NCBI RefSeq assembly: GCF_014903745.1
Contig: NZ_JACVXA010000009.1
Location: forward strand, 39,379 to 103,378
Reading direction: 5' to 3'
Source: Mangrovicoccus algicola
GTDB lineage: Bacteria; Pseudomonadota; Alphaproteobacteria; Rhodobacterales; Rhodobacteraceae
Length of the DNA stretch: 64,000 nucleotides
This document shows positions 34,123-45,119 of this stretch, piece by piece. How positions within the stretch are numbered: position 1 is the stretch's first letter; each line of letters starts with the position of its first letter. The notes under the pieces are model-generated. The model had not been told where the DNA came from. It worked only from the letters and a program-made list of their open reading frames with translations, and did not search any database. The position numbers and the translations under genes are program-made.

Positions 34123-34157
34123 GGCCGGAAAGGGGAAGGCGCGCCAAACCTAGGGGA

Positions 34158-35513
34158 ATGAGCCAGACTGCACAACTCTCCCGACTCGGATTATTTGACG
34201 CGCGCGTGCCGCGCTACACCAGCTATCCGACGGCGCCGCAATTCTCCGCTTCGGTGGCGGAGCCGCAGGTCCGCGACTGGATCGCGGCGATCCCGGCGGG
34301 GGCTGCGGTGTCTCTATACGTGCATGTCCCCTTCTGCCGCCACCTCTGCTGGTTCTGCGCCTGCCGCACCCAGGGCACGCAGCGCCTCGAGACGGTGCGG
34401 GCCTATCTCGACACGCTGCTGGAGGAGATCCGCCGGCTGCGCGCGATCCTGCCCGCGGGAGTGCGGCTGTCGCGGCTGCACTGGGGCGGGGGCACGCCGA
34501 CGCTGATGGATCCGGCGATGATCGCCACCCTGGCCGGGGCGATCGCGGAAATGGCGCCCTTCGCGCCGGGGGCCGAGTTCTCGGTGGAGATCGACCCCAA
34601 CGAGATCGACGCGCCCCGCATGGCCGCGCTGGCCGCCGCCGGGATGAACCGCGCCTCGGTCGGCGTGCAGGATTTCGACCCGGCGATCCAGAAGACCATC
34701 GGCCGGATCCAGAGCGTCGAGACCACCGCGCGGGCCATCGAGATGATCCGCGCCGCGGGCGTGCACAGCCTGAATGCCGACATCCTCTACGGCCTGCCCG
34801 ACCAGAGCCCGGCCCGCATTGCCGCCTCGGTGGAGCGGCTGCTGGCGCTGGCACCGGACCGGGTGGCGCTTTACGGCTATGCGCATGTGCCCTGGATGGC
34901 GCGGCGGCAGGCCATGATCCCGTCCGACCGCCTGCCCACGCCCGAAGAGCGGCTGCGGCTGTTCGAAACCGCGCGCGACCTCTTCGCGGCGGCGGGATAC
35001 CGCGAGATCGGCATCGACCATTTCGCCCTGCCCTCGGACAGTCTCGCCATCGCCGCGCGCAACGGGCGGCTGCGTCGCAACTTCCAGGGCTATACCGAGG
35101 ATCCGGCCGAGGTGCTGATCGGCATCGGCGCCTCCTCGATCTCGCGGTTCCCGCAGGGCTATGCGCAGAATGCCGGGTCGACCTCGGATTACACCGCCCA
35201 TGTGCGGGCCGGGCGGTTCCCGGTGGCGCGCGGCCATGTCTTCAGCGCCGAGGACCGGGTGCGCGCGCGGCTGATCGAGGCGCTGATGTGCGATTTCGCC
35301 GTGGACCTTTCCGCGGTGCTGCATCCCGGCGGCCCGGACGCGGCGGAGGTGCGCGGCTGGATGGCCGCCGCCGCCGCGCGGTTCGCGGGCTTCGTCACGC
35401 TGGAAAACGACCGGCTGGCGATCCTGCCCGAAGGCCGTCCGCTGGCGCGGATGGTCGCGCGCAGCTTCGACGCCTATGCCATGGCCGCGACGGGCCACAG
35501 CAGCGCGGTCTGA
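34158..35513 (+). CDS. hemN: Oxygen-independent coproporphyrinogen III dehydrogenase
   Basis: A 451-residue radical SAM enzyme that makes protoporphyrinogen IX for haem and, if present, bacteriochlorophyll when oxygen is low. The 4Fe-4S motif is CRHLCWFC (C60, C64, C67) within YVHVPFCRHLCWFCACRTQ. LHWGGGTPTLMD and ASVGVQDFDPAIQKTIGRIQ are family signatures. No normally spaced ribosome site precedes the ATG (AGGGGA is directly adjacent), which fits a leaderless transcript. Confidence 0.96.
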   Translation: MSQTAQLSRLGLFDARVPRYTSYPTAPQFSASVAEPQVRDWIAAIPAGAAVSLYVHVPFCRHLCWFCACRTQGTQRLETVRAYLDTLLEEIRRLRAILPAGVRLSRLHWGGGTPTLMDPAMIATLAGAIAEMAPFAPGAEFSVEIDPNEIDAPRMAALAAAGMNRASVGVQDFDPAIQKTIGRIQSVETTARAIEMIRAAGVHSLNADILYGLPDQSPARIAASVERLLALAPDRVALYGYAHVPWMARRQAMIPSDRLPTPEERLRLFETARDLFAAAGYREIGIDHFALPSDSLAIAARNGRLRRNFQGYTEDPAEVLIGIGASSISRFPQGYAQNAGSTSDYTAHVRAGRFPVARGHVFSAEDRVRARLIEALMCDFAVDLSAVLHPGGPDAAEVRGWMAAAAARFAGFVTLENDRLAILPEGRPLARMVARSFDAYAMAATGHSSAV

Positions 35514-35517
35514 GCCC

Positions 35518-37122
35518 TCAGCTCCCGGCGCCGCGGACGAAGGCCGCCGCCATCAGCGCGCGGGTATAGTCGCTTTCGGGCTGCTCGAAGACCCTGCGGC
35601 TGTCGCCCGCCTCGACGATGTCGCCGCGTTTCATCACGATGACCTTGTGGCTCAGCGCGCGCACGACCCGCAGGTCATGGCTGATGAACAGGTAGCCCAG
35701 CCGGTACTTGGCCTGCAGCCGCCGCAACAGCTCGACGATCTGGACCTGCACCGTCATGTCCAGCGCCGAGGTCGGCTCGTCCAGCACCACCAGCCGCGGG
35801 CGCAGCACCATGGCCCGCGCGATGGCAATGCGCTGGCGCTGACCGCCCGAGAATTCATGCGGATAGCGATGCATCATCGCGGGCGACAGCCCCACCTCGC
35901 TCAGCATCTCGGCCACCACCTCCTCGGCCTTGCGGCCGGGTTCGGTGCCGTGCACGCCCAGCCCCTCGCCGATGATCTCGCCGATGGTCATGCGCGGGCT
36001 CAGCGATCCGAAGGGATCCTGGAACACGATCTGCATGTCGCGCCGCACCGCGCGCAGCCGCGCGGATTTCCAGCCCTGGATGTCGGTGCCGTCGAACAGG
36101 ATCGGCCCCTCGGAGGCGACAAGCCGCATCAGCGCCAGCGCCAGCGTGGTCTTGCCCGAGCCGCTTTCGCCGACGATGCCCAGCGTCTCGCCCTGGCGGA
36201 GGCTCAGCCGCGCGTCATTGACGGCCTTCACATGGCCCACGGTCTTGCGCAGGAACCCGGCGGTGATCGGGAACCACACGCGCAGGCCGTCGGTCCGCAG
36301 GATCTCCTGCGCGTCGGCGGGCACCGGATCGGGCAGGCCCGCGGGTTCGGCCCCCAGCAGCTTGCGCGTATAGGGGTGCTGGGGATCGGCGAAGATCTCG
36401 GCGGTGCGGCCCGCCTCGACGATCTCGCCATCCTTCATCACGCAGACCCGGTCGGCAAAGCGGCGCACGATCCCCAGGTCATGGGTGATGAACAGCATCG
36501 ACAGCCCCTCGCTGCGCTTCAGCTCGGCCAGCAATTCGAGGATCTGCGCCTGGATCGTGACATCGAGCGCGGTCGTCGGTTCATCGGCGATCAGCAGCTC
36601 CGGCCCGTTGGCCAGCGCCATGGCGATCATCACCCTCTGGCGCTGCCCGCCGGACAGCTGGTGCGGATAGGCGCCCAGCCGCGAGGCCGGGTCGACGATG
36701 CCCACCTTGTCGAGAAGCTCGATGATCCGCGCCCGCGCCGCCTTGCCGGTCAGCCCCTGGTGCAGCGCGAGACTTTCGCCGATCTGCTTTTCCAGCGTGT
36801 GCAGCGGATTGAGCGAGGTCATCGGCTCCTGGAAGATGAAGCTGATGTCATTGCCGCGGATCCGGCGCAGCCTGGCCCGGTCGGCGCCGACCATCTCGGC
36901 ATCCTTGTAGCGCACCGACCCCGAGACGCGGGCATTCTCGCCCAGAAGCGAAACGGTCGACAGCGCCGTGACGGATTTCCCCGAGCCGGATTCTCCCACC
37001 AGCGCGACGGTCTCGCCGCGGCCGAGGTCGAAAGAGACGCCCTTGACCGCCTCGTGCAGCTTGCCGTCCTGCGAGAACGCGACGCGAAGGTCGCTGACGG
37101 TCAGGATCGTGTCGCGCGTCAT
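35518..37122 (-). CDS. yejF: Peptide ABC transporter ATP-binding protein, double NBD (YejF-like)
   Basis: A 534-residue protein with two nucleotide-binding domains. The first has Walker [13 protein letters not shown] near residue 37 and signature [15 protein letters not shown]. The second has [14 protein letters not shown] near residue 320 and [15 protein letters not shown], with Walker [13 protein letters not shown]. It powers a Yej-type importer of oligopeptides (microcin C type in enteric bacteria). The start ATG overlaps the stop of the small membrane protein (TGATG). It converges on hemN. Confidence 0.94.
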   Translation of the reverse strand: MTRDTILTVSDLRVAFSQDGKLHEAVKGVSFDLGRGETVALVGESGSGKSVTALSTVSLLGENARVSGSVRYKDAEMVGADRARLRRIRGNDISFIFQEPMTSLNPLHTLEKQIGESLALHQGLTGKAARARIIELLDKVGIVDPASRLGAYPHQLSGGQRQRVMIAMALANGPELLIADEPTTALDVTIQAQILELLAELKRSEGLSMLFITHDLGIVRRFADRVCVMKDGEIVEAGRTAEIFADPQHPYTRKLLGAEPAGLPDPVPADAQEILRTDGLRVWFPITAGFLRKTVGHVKAVNDARLSLRQGETLGIVGESGSGKTTLALALMRLVASEGPILFDGTDIQGWKSARLRAVRRDMQIVFQDPFGSLSPRMTIGEIIGEGLGVHGTEPGRKAEEVVAEMLSEVGLSPAMMHRYPHEFSGGQRQRIAIARAMVLRPRLVVLDEPTSALDMTVQVQIVELLRRLQAKYRLGYLFISHDLRVVRALSHKVIVMKRGDIVEAGDSRRVFEQPESDYTRALMAAAFVRGAGS

Positions 37123-37421
37123 TGGCCGATCAGCACCCATGTCAGAAGGAAAATGCACCCGGCCAGCGCCCAGACGGCGGTCTGCACCACCGGCCCCGGC
37201 AGCCGCCCGGCGCGCAGGTGCAGGCGCAGCCCGATCCCCGCGCAGAGAAGCGGCAGCATCAGGGCCGCCGCCGCGATTGCCTGGCCGATCCAGGGCGGGG
37301 GCGGAAATTCCAGCCCCGCCCGCAGCGTCTCCACCGCCACGGCGAGACAGCCGCCGATGATCGCCAGCGACCCGTACCAGGCCGTCAGCGCCAGCCTGCG
37401 TCCGCCCACCGCCCCGGTCAC
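37119..37421 (-). CDS. Small membrane protein embedded in the yej operon (100 aa)
   Basis: Reading from a GTG that overlaps the yejE stop (GTGA, 37418-37421), this encodes 100 residues with about three hydrophobic helices: ALTAWYGSLAIIGGCLAVAV, IGQAIAAAALMLPLLCAGIG and VVQTAVWALAGCIFLLTWVL. Its TGA shares a base with the yejF ATG (TGATG). Coupling on both sides and membrane character argue for a real gene. I do not recognise a family. It could be an accessory subunit of the importer or an unrelated passenger. Confidence 0.7.
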   Translation of the reverse strand: MTGAVGGRRLALTAWYGSLAIIGGCLAVAVETLRAGLEFPPPPWIGQAIAAAALMLPLLCAGIGLRLHLRAGRLPGPVVQTAVWALAGCIFLLTWVLIGQ

Positions 37422-38563
37422 GCGAAGGTCTTCCGCGGATCGAAGGCGTCGCGGACCCCCTCGAAGATGAAGACCAGAAGCGACAGCATGATCGCGAAGG
37501 TCAGGAAGGCGGTGATCCCCAGCCAGGGCGCCTGCAGGTTCTGCTTTGCCTGCAGCGTCAATTCCCCCAGCGAGGGCGCCGAGGAGGGCAGCCCGAAGCC
37601 CAGGAAATCGAGCGTGGCCAGCCCCCCCACGGTCGAGGTGATGACGAAGGGCAGCATCGTCAGCGTCGCCACCATCGCATTGGGCAGCACGTGGCGCAGC
37701 ATGATCGTGCCATTCGACACGCCAAGCGCGCGGGCGGCGCGGACATATTCGAAATTGCGCGCGCGCAGGAACTCGGCGCGCACGACGCCCACCAGCGCGG
37801 TCCAGCCGAACAGCGTCATCAGCATCACGAGCAGCCAGAAATTCATCTGGAAGATCGCCGCCACGATGATGATGACGTAAAGCAGCGGCGTCTGGCCCCA
37901 GATTTCGATCAGCCGCTGGCACACCAGATCCACCCAGCCGCCGAAGAACCCCTGCACCGCGCCCGCGAGAATGCCGATCACCGAGGTCAGCACCGTCACC
38001 ACCAGCGCGAACAGCACCGACAGGCGGAACCCGTAGATCACCCGGGCCAGCACGTCGCGCGCGGTGTCGTCCGTGCCCAGCCAGTGCTGCGCATCCGGTG
38101 CCGAGGGCGCGGTGCCCTGGATGTCGTTGACGGTGTTGTAGCTGTAGGGGATCGGCGGCCACAAAAGCCAGCCGCGATCGACGGGCTCGCCCCCGGCCGT
38201 GCCCGCGTCGCGCACCTCGGCGATGGTCGCCTCCGGGTCGTCCCAGCAGGCCTCGGACCCGCCCGCGACGATCAGGCACTGCACCTCGATATCGCGATAG
38301 ACCGCCTCGGTGCGGAAATCGCCGCCGAAGGCGGTCTCGGGATAGAAGTTGAAGATCGGCGTGTAATAGGCGCCCTGGAACCGCACCAGGATGGGTTTGT
38401 CATTGGCCAGGAACTCGGCGAAGAGCGACACGAAGAACAGGATGCCGAAAACCACCAGCGACCAGAAGGCGCGGGAATTGGCGCGGAAGTTGCGCAGCCG
38501 CCGCCGGTTCAGCGGCGAGATCCGCGGGCGGCGCGCGGGGACGGGCATGTCGGTCGCGGCCAT
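37418..38563 (-). CDS. yejE: Peptide ABC transporter permease (YejE-like)
   Basis: A 381-residue permease with an N-terminal OppC-type segment (LNRRRLRNFRANSRAFWSLV), a long periplasmic insert (about residues 60-150), and BPD-transport helices with the EAA loop EYVRAARALGVSNGTIMLRHVLPN. It starts at ATG 38563 (MAATDMPVP), 1 base after the yejB stop. It ends at a TGA overlapping the small membrane protein's GTG. Confidence 0.93.
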   Translation of the reverse strand: MAATDMPVPARRPRISPLNRRRLRNFRANSRAFWSLVVFGILFFVSLFAEFLANDKPILVRFQGAYYTPIFNFYPETAFGGDFRTEAVYRDIEVQCLIVAGGSEACWDDPEATIAEVRDAGTAGGEPVDRGWLLWPPIPYSYNTVNDIQGTAPSAPDAQHWLGTDDTARDVLARVIYGFRLSVLFALVVTVLTSVIGILAGAVQGFFGGWVDLVCQRLIEIWGQTPLLYVIIIVAAIFQMNFWLLVMLMTLFGWTALVGVVRAEFLRARNFEYVRAARALGVSNGTIMLRHVLPNAMVATLTMLPFVITSTVGGLATLDFLGFGLPSSAPSLGELTLQAKQNLQAPWLGITAFLTFAIMLSLLVFIFEGVRDAFDPRKTFA

Positions 38564-38564
38564 C

Positions 38565-39662
38565 TCAGGTCTCCCGGCTCTCGAAATCGATGCGCGGATC
38601 GATCCAGACATACATCAGGTCCGACAGGAGCCCCATGACCAGCCCGATCAGGCTGAAGACATAGAGCGTGCCGAAGATCACCGGATAGTCGCGGCTGATC
38701 GCGGCCTCGAAGCCCAGCCGCCCCAGCCCGTCGAGCGAGAAGATCGTCTCGATGATCAGCGAGCCGCTGAAGAAGATCGACACGAAGACCGCCGGGAAGG
38801 AGGCGATGACGATCAGCATCGCGTTGCGGAAGACATGGCCATACAGCACCCTGCCCTCGCTCAGCCCCTTGGCGCGGGCGGTGACGACATACTGTTTCTT
38901 GATCTCGTCGAGAAAGCTGTTCTTGGTCAGCAGCGTCAGCGTCGCGAAGGAGGCGATGGTCGAGGCCAGCACCGGCAGCGCCATGTGCCAGAAGTAATCC
39001 GCCACCTTCGCCAGCGGACCCAGATCCTGCCAGTTATCCGACACCACGCCCCTGAGCGGGAACCATTGGAAGAATTCCCCGCCCGCGAAGAAGATCAGCA
39101 GCATGATCGCGAACAGGAACCCCGGCACCGCATAGGCCACGATGATCAGCCCCGAGGTCCAGGTGTCGAAGGTCGATCCGTCCTGCACCGCCTTGCGGAT
39201 GCCCAGCGGGATCGACACCAGATAGGCGATCAGGGTCGACCACAGCCCCAGCGAGATGGAAACCGGCATCTTCTCGATCACCAGATCGACCACCGAGACG
39301 GAGCGGAAATAGCTGTCGCCGAAATCGAAGCGCAGGAAATTCCACATCATCATGCCGAAGCGTTTCCAGGCGGGCTGGTCCAGTCCGAACTGGCGTTCGA
39401 GCTCCTCGATGAATTCCGGCGGCAGGCCGCGCGCGCCCAGGTACTTGTCGCTGCCCCCGCCGCCCGCATCGGGGGTCATCTGCTGGCCCATGTCGCCCGA
39501 TCCCGAGATCGCCGACAGGTTGTTGCCCTGCCCGTCCAGCCGGGCGATGATCTGCTCCACCGGCCCGCCCGGGACGAACTGGGTCAGGGCGAAGTTGATC
39601 AGCATGATGCCGAACAGCGTCGGCACGATCAGCAGCAGCCGGCGCAGGATGTAGCTTGCCAT
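38565..39662 (-). CDS. yejB: Peptide ABC transporter permease (YejB-like)
   Basis: A 365-residue permease of the OppB type. It begins MASYILRRLLLIVPTLFGIM, has a periplasmic insert rich in Gly near residues 45-75, and the EAA loop KKQYVVTARAKGLSEGRVLY. It forms the channel with YejE. It follows the binding protein gene by 7 bases. Confidence 0.94.
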   Translation of the reverse strand: MASYILRRLLLIVPTLFGIMLINFALTQFVPGGPVEQIIARLDGQGNNLSAISGSGDMGQQMTPDAGGGGSDKYLGARGLPPEFIEELERQFGLDQPAWKRFGMMMWNFLRFDFGDSYFRSVSVVDLVIEKMPVSISLGLWSTLIAYLVSIPLGIRKAVQDGSTFDTWTSGLIIVAYAVPGFLFAIMLLIFFAGGEFFQWFPLRGVVSDNWQDLGPLAKVADYFWHMALPVLASTIASFATLTLLTKNSFLDEIKKQYVVTARAKGLSEGRVLYGHVFRNAMLIVIASFPAVFVSIFFSGSLIIETIFSLDGLGRLGFEAAISRDYPVIFGTLYVFSLIGLVMGLLSDLMYVWIDPRIDFESRET

Positions 39663-39669
39663 CGGTCGT

Positions 39670-41589
39670 CTACCTCAGCACGCCCTTGGCGCGGAGCGCG
39701 TCGGCCCCTTCCTGGTCGTACCACCAGAAATCGAACTGCCCCAGCGCCAGCGGCGGCATGGTCTCGGGATGGCCGTACATGTCGTAATGGGCGACGAAGG
39801 TCTTGTCGTTGTACCATAGCGGGATGTCGAAGCGGGTATGGCGCAGCGCCCGGTCAACGGTGCGCGTCGCGGTCTTCAGATCATCCAGCGTCTTGGCCTC
39901 CAGCACTTCCTGCAGCAGCCGGTCCACCCCCTCGTTGCGCAGCCGCATCAGGTTGCGCGAACTGTCATCGGCGGTGGCCGAGCCGTACCACTGGAACAGC
40001 CCCAGCGACGGCTCGAAATCCATGGCGAAGGCCTGGTTGGCCAGGTCGAACGCGCCCGAGCGGCGGCGTTCGACATATTGCGAGGTGTCGACGCGTTCCA
40101 GCCGCCCCTGCACGCCCATCAGCTGCAGGTTCTGCAGGAAGGGGTTCACCATCCGGTCATAGGTCGGGTTGGTCTGGATGATCACCAGTTCCAGCGGCTG
40201 TCCCTGCGCGTTGCGGCGGATGCCGTCATCGCCGATGGTCCAGCCCGCCTCTTCCAGAAGCTTGCCCGCCTCGCGCAGCGCGCCGCGCGAGATGCGGTTG
40301 CTGCCGGGATCATGCGCCTCCGGAACAACCGCCTCCTCGGTGAGGATGTCCGCGTCGAACAGCCCCTCCTCGACCAGCGGCTGCAACAGCGCGCGTTCCC
40401 CGTCCGAGGGCGCGCCGGTGGCGGCCAGGTCGGTGCCGAACCAGTAGCTGACCGGCTGGGTATAGAGGTCGTAGAAGATCGTCCGGTTGGTCCATTCGAA
40501 GTTGAAGGCCAGCCCGATCGCCTCGCGCACCCGCTTGTCCTGCCATTTCTCGCGGTCGAGATTGAATACCCAGGACAGGCGCGTGCCGACGCTGCCATCG
40601 GGGATCTCTTCCTTGATCACCGACCCGTTCTGGATATTGGGGAAGTCGTAGCGCTCGGCCCAGTTCTGCGCCTTATCCTCGATGCGGAACGTGTATTCGC
40701 CGGACTTGAACCCCTCGAAGGCGGCATCGGTATCGCCGAAATACTCCACCCGGATGCGGTCGAAATTGTTGCGCCCGCGATTGAGCGGCAGGTCCTCGCC
40801 CCAGTAGTCGGGGTTGCGCTTGTAGACCACGCGGCGGTTGAAATCATAGCTGTCCAGCACATAGGGCCCGGTCGACATGAACGGCTCCAGCGTGGACTCG
40901 TCCAGCCGCTGCTCGCGCGCCTCGAACCAGGCCTTGGAGAAGACCGGCGTCGTCCCGGCCAGCCCGATGCGGTCGCGGCGGGAGCTGTCGGGCTTGAAGG
41001 TGAACTTGATCGTGTGCGGATCGATCACCTCGACGCTTTCATAGAAGCCTTCGACGATGCGGCGGTATTCCGGGATCCCCTGGGTCAGGAACAGGTTCGA
41101 GGTGAAGGCGATGTCCTCGGCGGTGACCGGCGTGCCGTCCTGGAAGGTGACGTCGTCGCGCAGGTGGAAGGTCACCCAGGACAGGTCCTCGGGATATTCC
41201 AGCGAGGTGCACATCAGGCAATACAGCCCGTAGGGGTCGTCATCGAAGGAGGTCATGATGCGCTCGGTGCCGATCGTGTTCAGCGCCGCGGGCACGCCGG
41301 CCATCGCATATTGGTTGAAGCTGTCGAAATTGCCCTGCGCCCAGATCGAGATCTCGCCGCCCTTGGGCGCGTCGGGATTCACGTAGTCCAGATGCTCGAA
41401 GCTCTCGGGATATTTCAGCTCGCCGAAATTGGTATAGCCGTAGCTGCGGGTGACGCCCGCCTCCTCCTGCGCGGCCAGCGGTCCCGCCGCGGCCAGCGCC
41501 AGGGCCAGCGCCCCGATGCCCCGCCCGGCCCGGCGCCCTTGCAGCATGTTCGGCTCTCGGGCAGCGGCAGCAGGTCGGGATCGCGTCAT
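39670..41589 (-). CDS. yejA: Extracellular peptide-binding protein (YejA-like, SBP family 5)
   Basis: A 639-residue periplasmic solute-binding protein. It has a signal peptide (RRAGRGIGALALALAAAGPLAAQEE, cut after AQ or nearby), the family pattern YPESFEHLDYVNPDAPKGG, and YVLDSYDFNRRVVYKRNPDYWGEDLP. It delivers oligopeptides to YejBE. The start ATG 41589 is preceded by GGAGACCTCC. ATG near 41547 (MLQGRRAG) is an alternative. Confidence 0.93.
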   Translation of the reverse strand: MTRSRPAAAAREPNMLQGRRAGRGIGALALALAAAGPLAAQEEAGVTRSYGYTNFGELKYPESFEHLDYVNPDAPKGGEISIWAQGNFDSFNQYAMAGVPAALNTIGTERIMTSFDDDPYGLYCLMCTSLEYPEDLSWVTFHLRDDVTFQDGTPVTAEDIAFTSNLFLTQGIPEYRRIVEGFYESVEVIDPHTIKFTFKPDSSRRDRIGLAGTTPVFSKAWFEAREQRLDESTLEPFMSTGPYVLDSYDFNRRVVYKRNPDYWGEDLPLNRGRNNFDRIRVEYFGDTDAAFEGFKSGEYTFRIEDKAQNWAERYDFPNIQNGSVIKEEIPDGSVGTRLSWVFNLDREKWQDKRVREAIGLAFNFEWTNRTIFYDLYTQPVSYWFGTDLAATGAPSDGERALLQPLVEEGLFDADILTEEAVVPEAHDPGSNRISRGALREAGKLLEEAGWTIGDDGIRRNAQGQPLELVIIQTNPTYDRMVNPFLQNLQLMGVQGRLERVDTSQYVERRRSGAFDLANQAFAMDFEPSLGLFQWYGSATADDSSRNLMRLRNEGVDRLLQEVLEAKTLDDLKTATRTVDRALRHTRFDIPLWYNDKTFVAHYDMYGHPETMPPLALGQFDFWWYDQEGADALRAKGVLR

Positions 41590-41711
41590 GGAGGTCTCCG
41601 TTCTGGAACGTCTTACCGGGTCGCCCACAGCTAAATGGCCCCGACTCCAAGTTTCAAGCGGCGAATTCCTCCGCTTGCACGATAGTGATGCCCGGCGGGG
41701 CGCGGGATGCG

Positions 41712-41737
41712 AAAAGGGCTGCCCGGAGGCAGCCCTT
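41712..41737 (-). terminator. Rho-independent terminator downstream of groESL
   Basis: On the minus strand, AAGGGCTGCC pairs with GGCAGCCC around a TCCG loop, followed by TTTTC. It lies 85 bases after the groEL stop and upstream of yejA. Confidence 0.75.
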
Positions 41738-41760
41738 CGCAAGATCTGGCGGCGAAGATT

Positions 41761-41820
41761 GGGCGGCGCGTCCCGGGGGACGACCGCCCTGTCTCCGGCC
41801 GGTTTCCTTCGGGAAACCGG
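41761..41820 (-). other. Two further hairpins in the groEL 3' untranslated region
   Basis: Directly after the groEL stop is a perfect nine-base stem, CCGGTTTCC/GGAAACCGG, at 41799-41820. A nested stem (GGGCGG/CCGCCC with CGTCCC/GGGACG) follows at 41761-41789. Neither has a T run. They may stabilise the mRNA 3' end or assist termination. Confidence 0.5.
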
Positions 41821-41822
41821 TC

Positions 41823-43475
<1,653 letters not shown>

Positions 43476-43527
43476 TCACTCCGTTTGGATGTTTCGGTAC
43501 GGGGGAAAGGTCTCAGGCAGAGGCCGC

Positions 43528-43821
43528 TCAGGCGGCTTCGGTGATGCCGAGAATGTCGCTTTCCTTCATGATCAGCAGCTCTTCGCCCTCGATCGTGACT
43601 TCGGTGCCGGACCACTTGCCGAACAGCACCTTGTCGCCGGCTTTCACGGACATCGCGATCAGCTCGCCGGAATCCTTGCGGGCGCCTTCGCCGCAGGCGA
43701 CGATCAGGCCCTCGGCGGGCTTCTCTTTCGCGCTGTCGGGGATGATCAGGCCACCTTTGGTTTTCTCTTCGCTCTCGACACGCTTGACGAGAACACGGTC
43801 ATGCAGCGGCTTGAATGCCAT
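43528..43821 (-). CDS. groES: Co-chaperonin GroES
   Basis: A 97-residue co-chaperonin: [20 protein letters not shown], the mobile loop [16 protein letters not shown], and [20 protein letters not shown]. It caps GroEL during folding. The ATG is 43821, with a CIRCE operator 36-62 bases upstream. Confidence 0.98.
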   Translation of the reverse strand: MAFKPLHDRVLVKRVESEEKTKGGLIIPDSAKEKPAEGLIVACGEGARKDSGELIAMSVKAGDKVLFGKWSGTEVTIEGEELLIMKESDILGITEAA

Positions 43822-43856
43822 CTCTGACTCTCCTGTCTCAGAGTTCTGTGACGCTC

Positions 43857-43883
43857 TTAGCACTCGCTTGGAGTGAGTGCCAA
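43857..43883. promoter_or_regulatory. CIRCE element (HrcA operator) of groESL
   Basis: TTAGCACTC at 43857-43865 and GAGTGCCAA at 43875-43883 form a 9-N9-9 inverted repeat with one mismatch to the consensus GAGTGCTAA. This indicates HrcA repression of groESL. Confidence 0.92.
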
Positions 43884-44185
43884 CACGGCCGAGGTAGTCA
43901 TCCCGGATGCCGGGTGTCAAGGGCCGCAACAGGCAAAATTTTCGCCTTTCGGGTTTTCCGCCATGCCGCCCCGGAGACCGTCCGCCTCAGGTGGGAACCC
44001 GGCGGGATCCGCGCAACCCGATGCCGCCGCGGCCGGCGGATCGTCGCCTGCCTGCCCTGCCGGGACCGCCGCATCGGCGCCGCGCGGAGTGCGGGGGCTG
44101 CGCGACATGAGGGGCGCCCGGATTGGCTATGGCAGCCTGCGCCGGAACGGGGTAACCGGGGCCAGTTCCCGCCGGAGGCCTGCCC
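43884..44185. other. Intergenic region between groESL and purU (302 bases)
   Basis: The divergent gap beyond CIRCE is GC-rich. I see no further gene, no recognisable riboswitch and no clear -35/-10 pair for purU. The purU ribosome site GCCGGAGGCC lies just before its ATG. Confidence 0.5.
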
Positions 44186-45070
44186 ATGTCCGAATTCGTC
44201 GTTACCGTCACCTGCCCCTCGCGCCGCGGCATCGTCGCCGCCATCGCGGGTTTCCTAGCCGCGCAGGGCTGCAACATCACCGACAGCGCCCAGTTCGACG
44301 ACCCGGAAACGGCCCGGTTCTTCATGCGCGTCAGCTTCGCCTCGGAAACCGGGGCCGGGCTGGACGCGCTGCGCGCGGCCTTCGCCCCGGTCGCCGCCGA
44401 ATTCGGCATGCAGGCCAGCTTCTTCGACAGCGCCGAGCGGGCCAACATGCTGGTGATGGTCAGCCGTTTCGGCCACTGCCTCAACGACCTGCTCTACCGC
44501 TGGCGGATCGGCGCGCTGCCGGTGAACATCGTCGGGGTGATCTCGAATCACATGGACTACCAGAAGCTGGTGGTGAACCACGACATTCCCTTCCACCATG
44601 TCGAGGTCACGCGCGAGAACAAGCCCGAGGCCGAGGCGCAGATCATGCGCATCATCGAGCGCAGCGAGACCGACCTGGTGGTCCTGGCGCGCTACATGCA
44701 GATCCTCTCGGACCAGATGTGCCAGCAGATGTCGGGGCGGATCATCAACATCCACCATTCCTTCCTGCCCAGCTTCAAGGGCGCCAATCCCTACAAGCAG
44801 GCCTTCGAGCGCGGGGTCAAGCTGATCGGCGCGACGGCGCATTACGTCACCGCCGATCTCGACGAGGGCCCGATCATCGAACAGGACACGGTGCGGGTCA
44901 GCCACGCCCAGTCGGCGGCGGATTACGTCAGCCTCGGGCGCGACGTGGAGGCCCAGGTCCTGGCCCGCGCGGTGCATGCCCATATCAACCGCCGCGTCTT
45001 TCCCAACGGCAACAAGACGGTGGTCTTTCCCGCCAGCCCCGGGGGCTATGCCTCCGAGCGGATGGGCTGA
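44186..45070 (+). CDS. purU: Formyltetrahydrofolate deformylase
   Basis: A 294-residue enzyme that splits 10-formyl-THF into formate and THF, balancing one-carbon pools. An N-terminal ACT domain (about residues 1-80, FVVTVTCPSRRGIVAAIAGF) precedes the formyltransferase-like domain with ILSDQMCQQMSGRIINIHHS (catalytic His), FLPSFKGANPYKQAFERGVK and the catalytic Asp in YVTADLDEGPIIEQ. Confidence 0.96.
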   Translation: MSEFVVTVTCPSRRGIVAAIAGFLAAQGCNITDSAQFDDPETARFFMRVSFASETGAGLDALRAAFAPVAAEFGMQASFFDSAERANMLVMVSRFGHCLNDLLYRWRIGALPVNIVGVISNHMDYQKLVVNHDIPFHHVEVTRENKPEAEAQIMRIIERSETDLVVLARYMQILSDQMCQQMSGRIINIHHSFLPSFKGANPYKQAFERGVKLIGATAHYVTADLDEGPIIEQDTVRVSHAQSAADYVSLGRDVEAQVLARAVHAHINRRVFPNGNKTVVFPASPGGYASERMG

Positions 45071-45119
45071 GCCCGGGACCGTCAGCGGTTTCTTAATCCC
45101 GCGGGCATAGCCCTCGGGA

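Noticed and set aside
43884..44185. Possible glycine or folate riboswitch ahead of purU
   Set aside because: I could not align any conserved core to the sequence. Only GC-rich stems of no distinctive type were seen.
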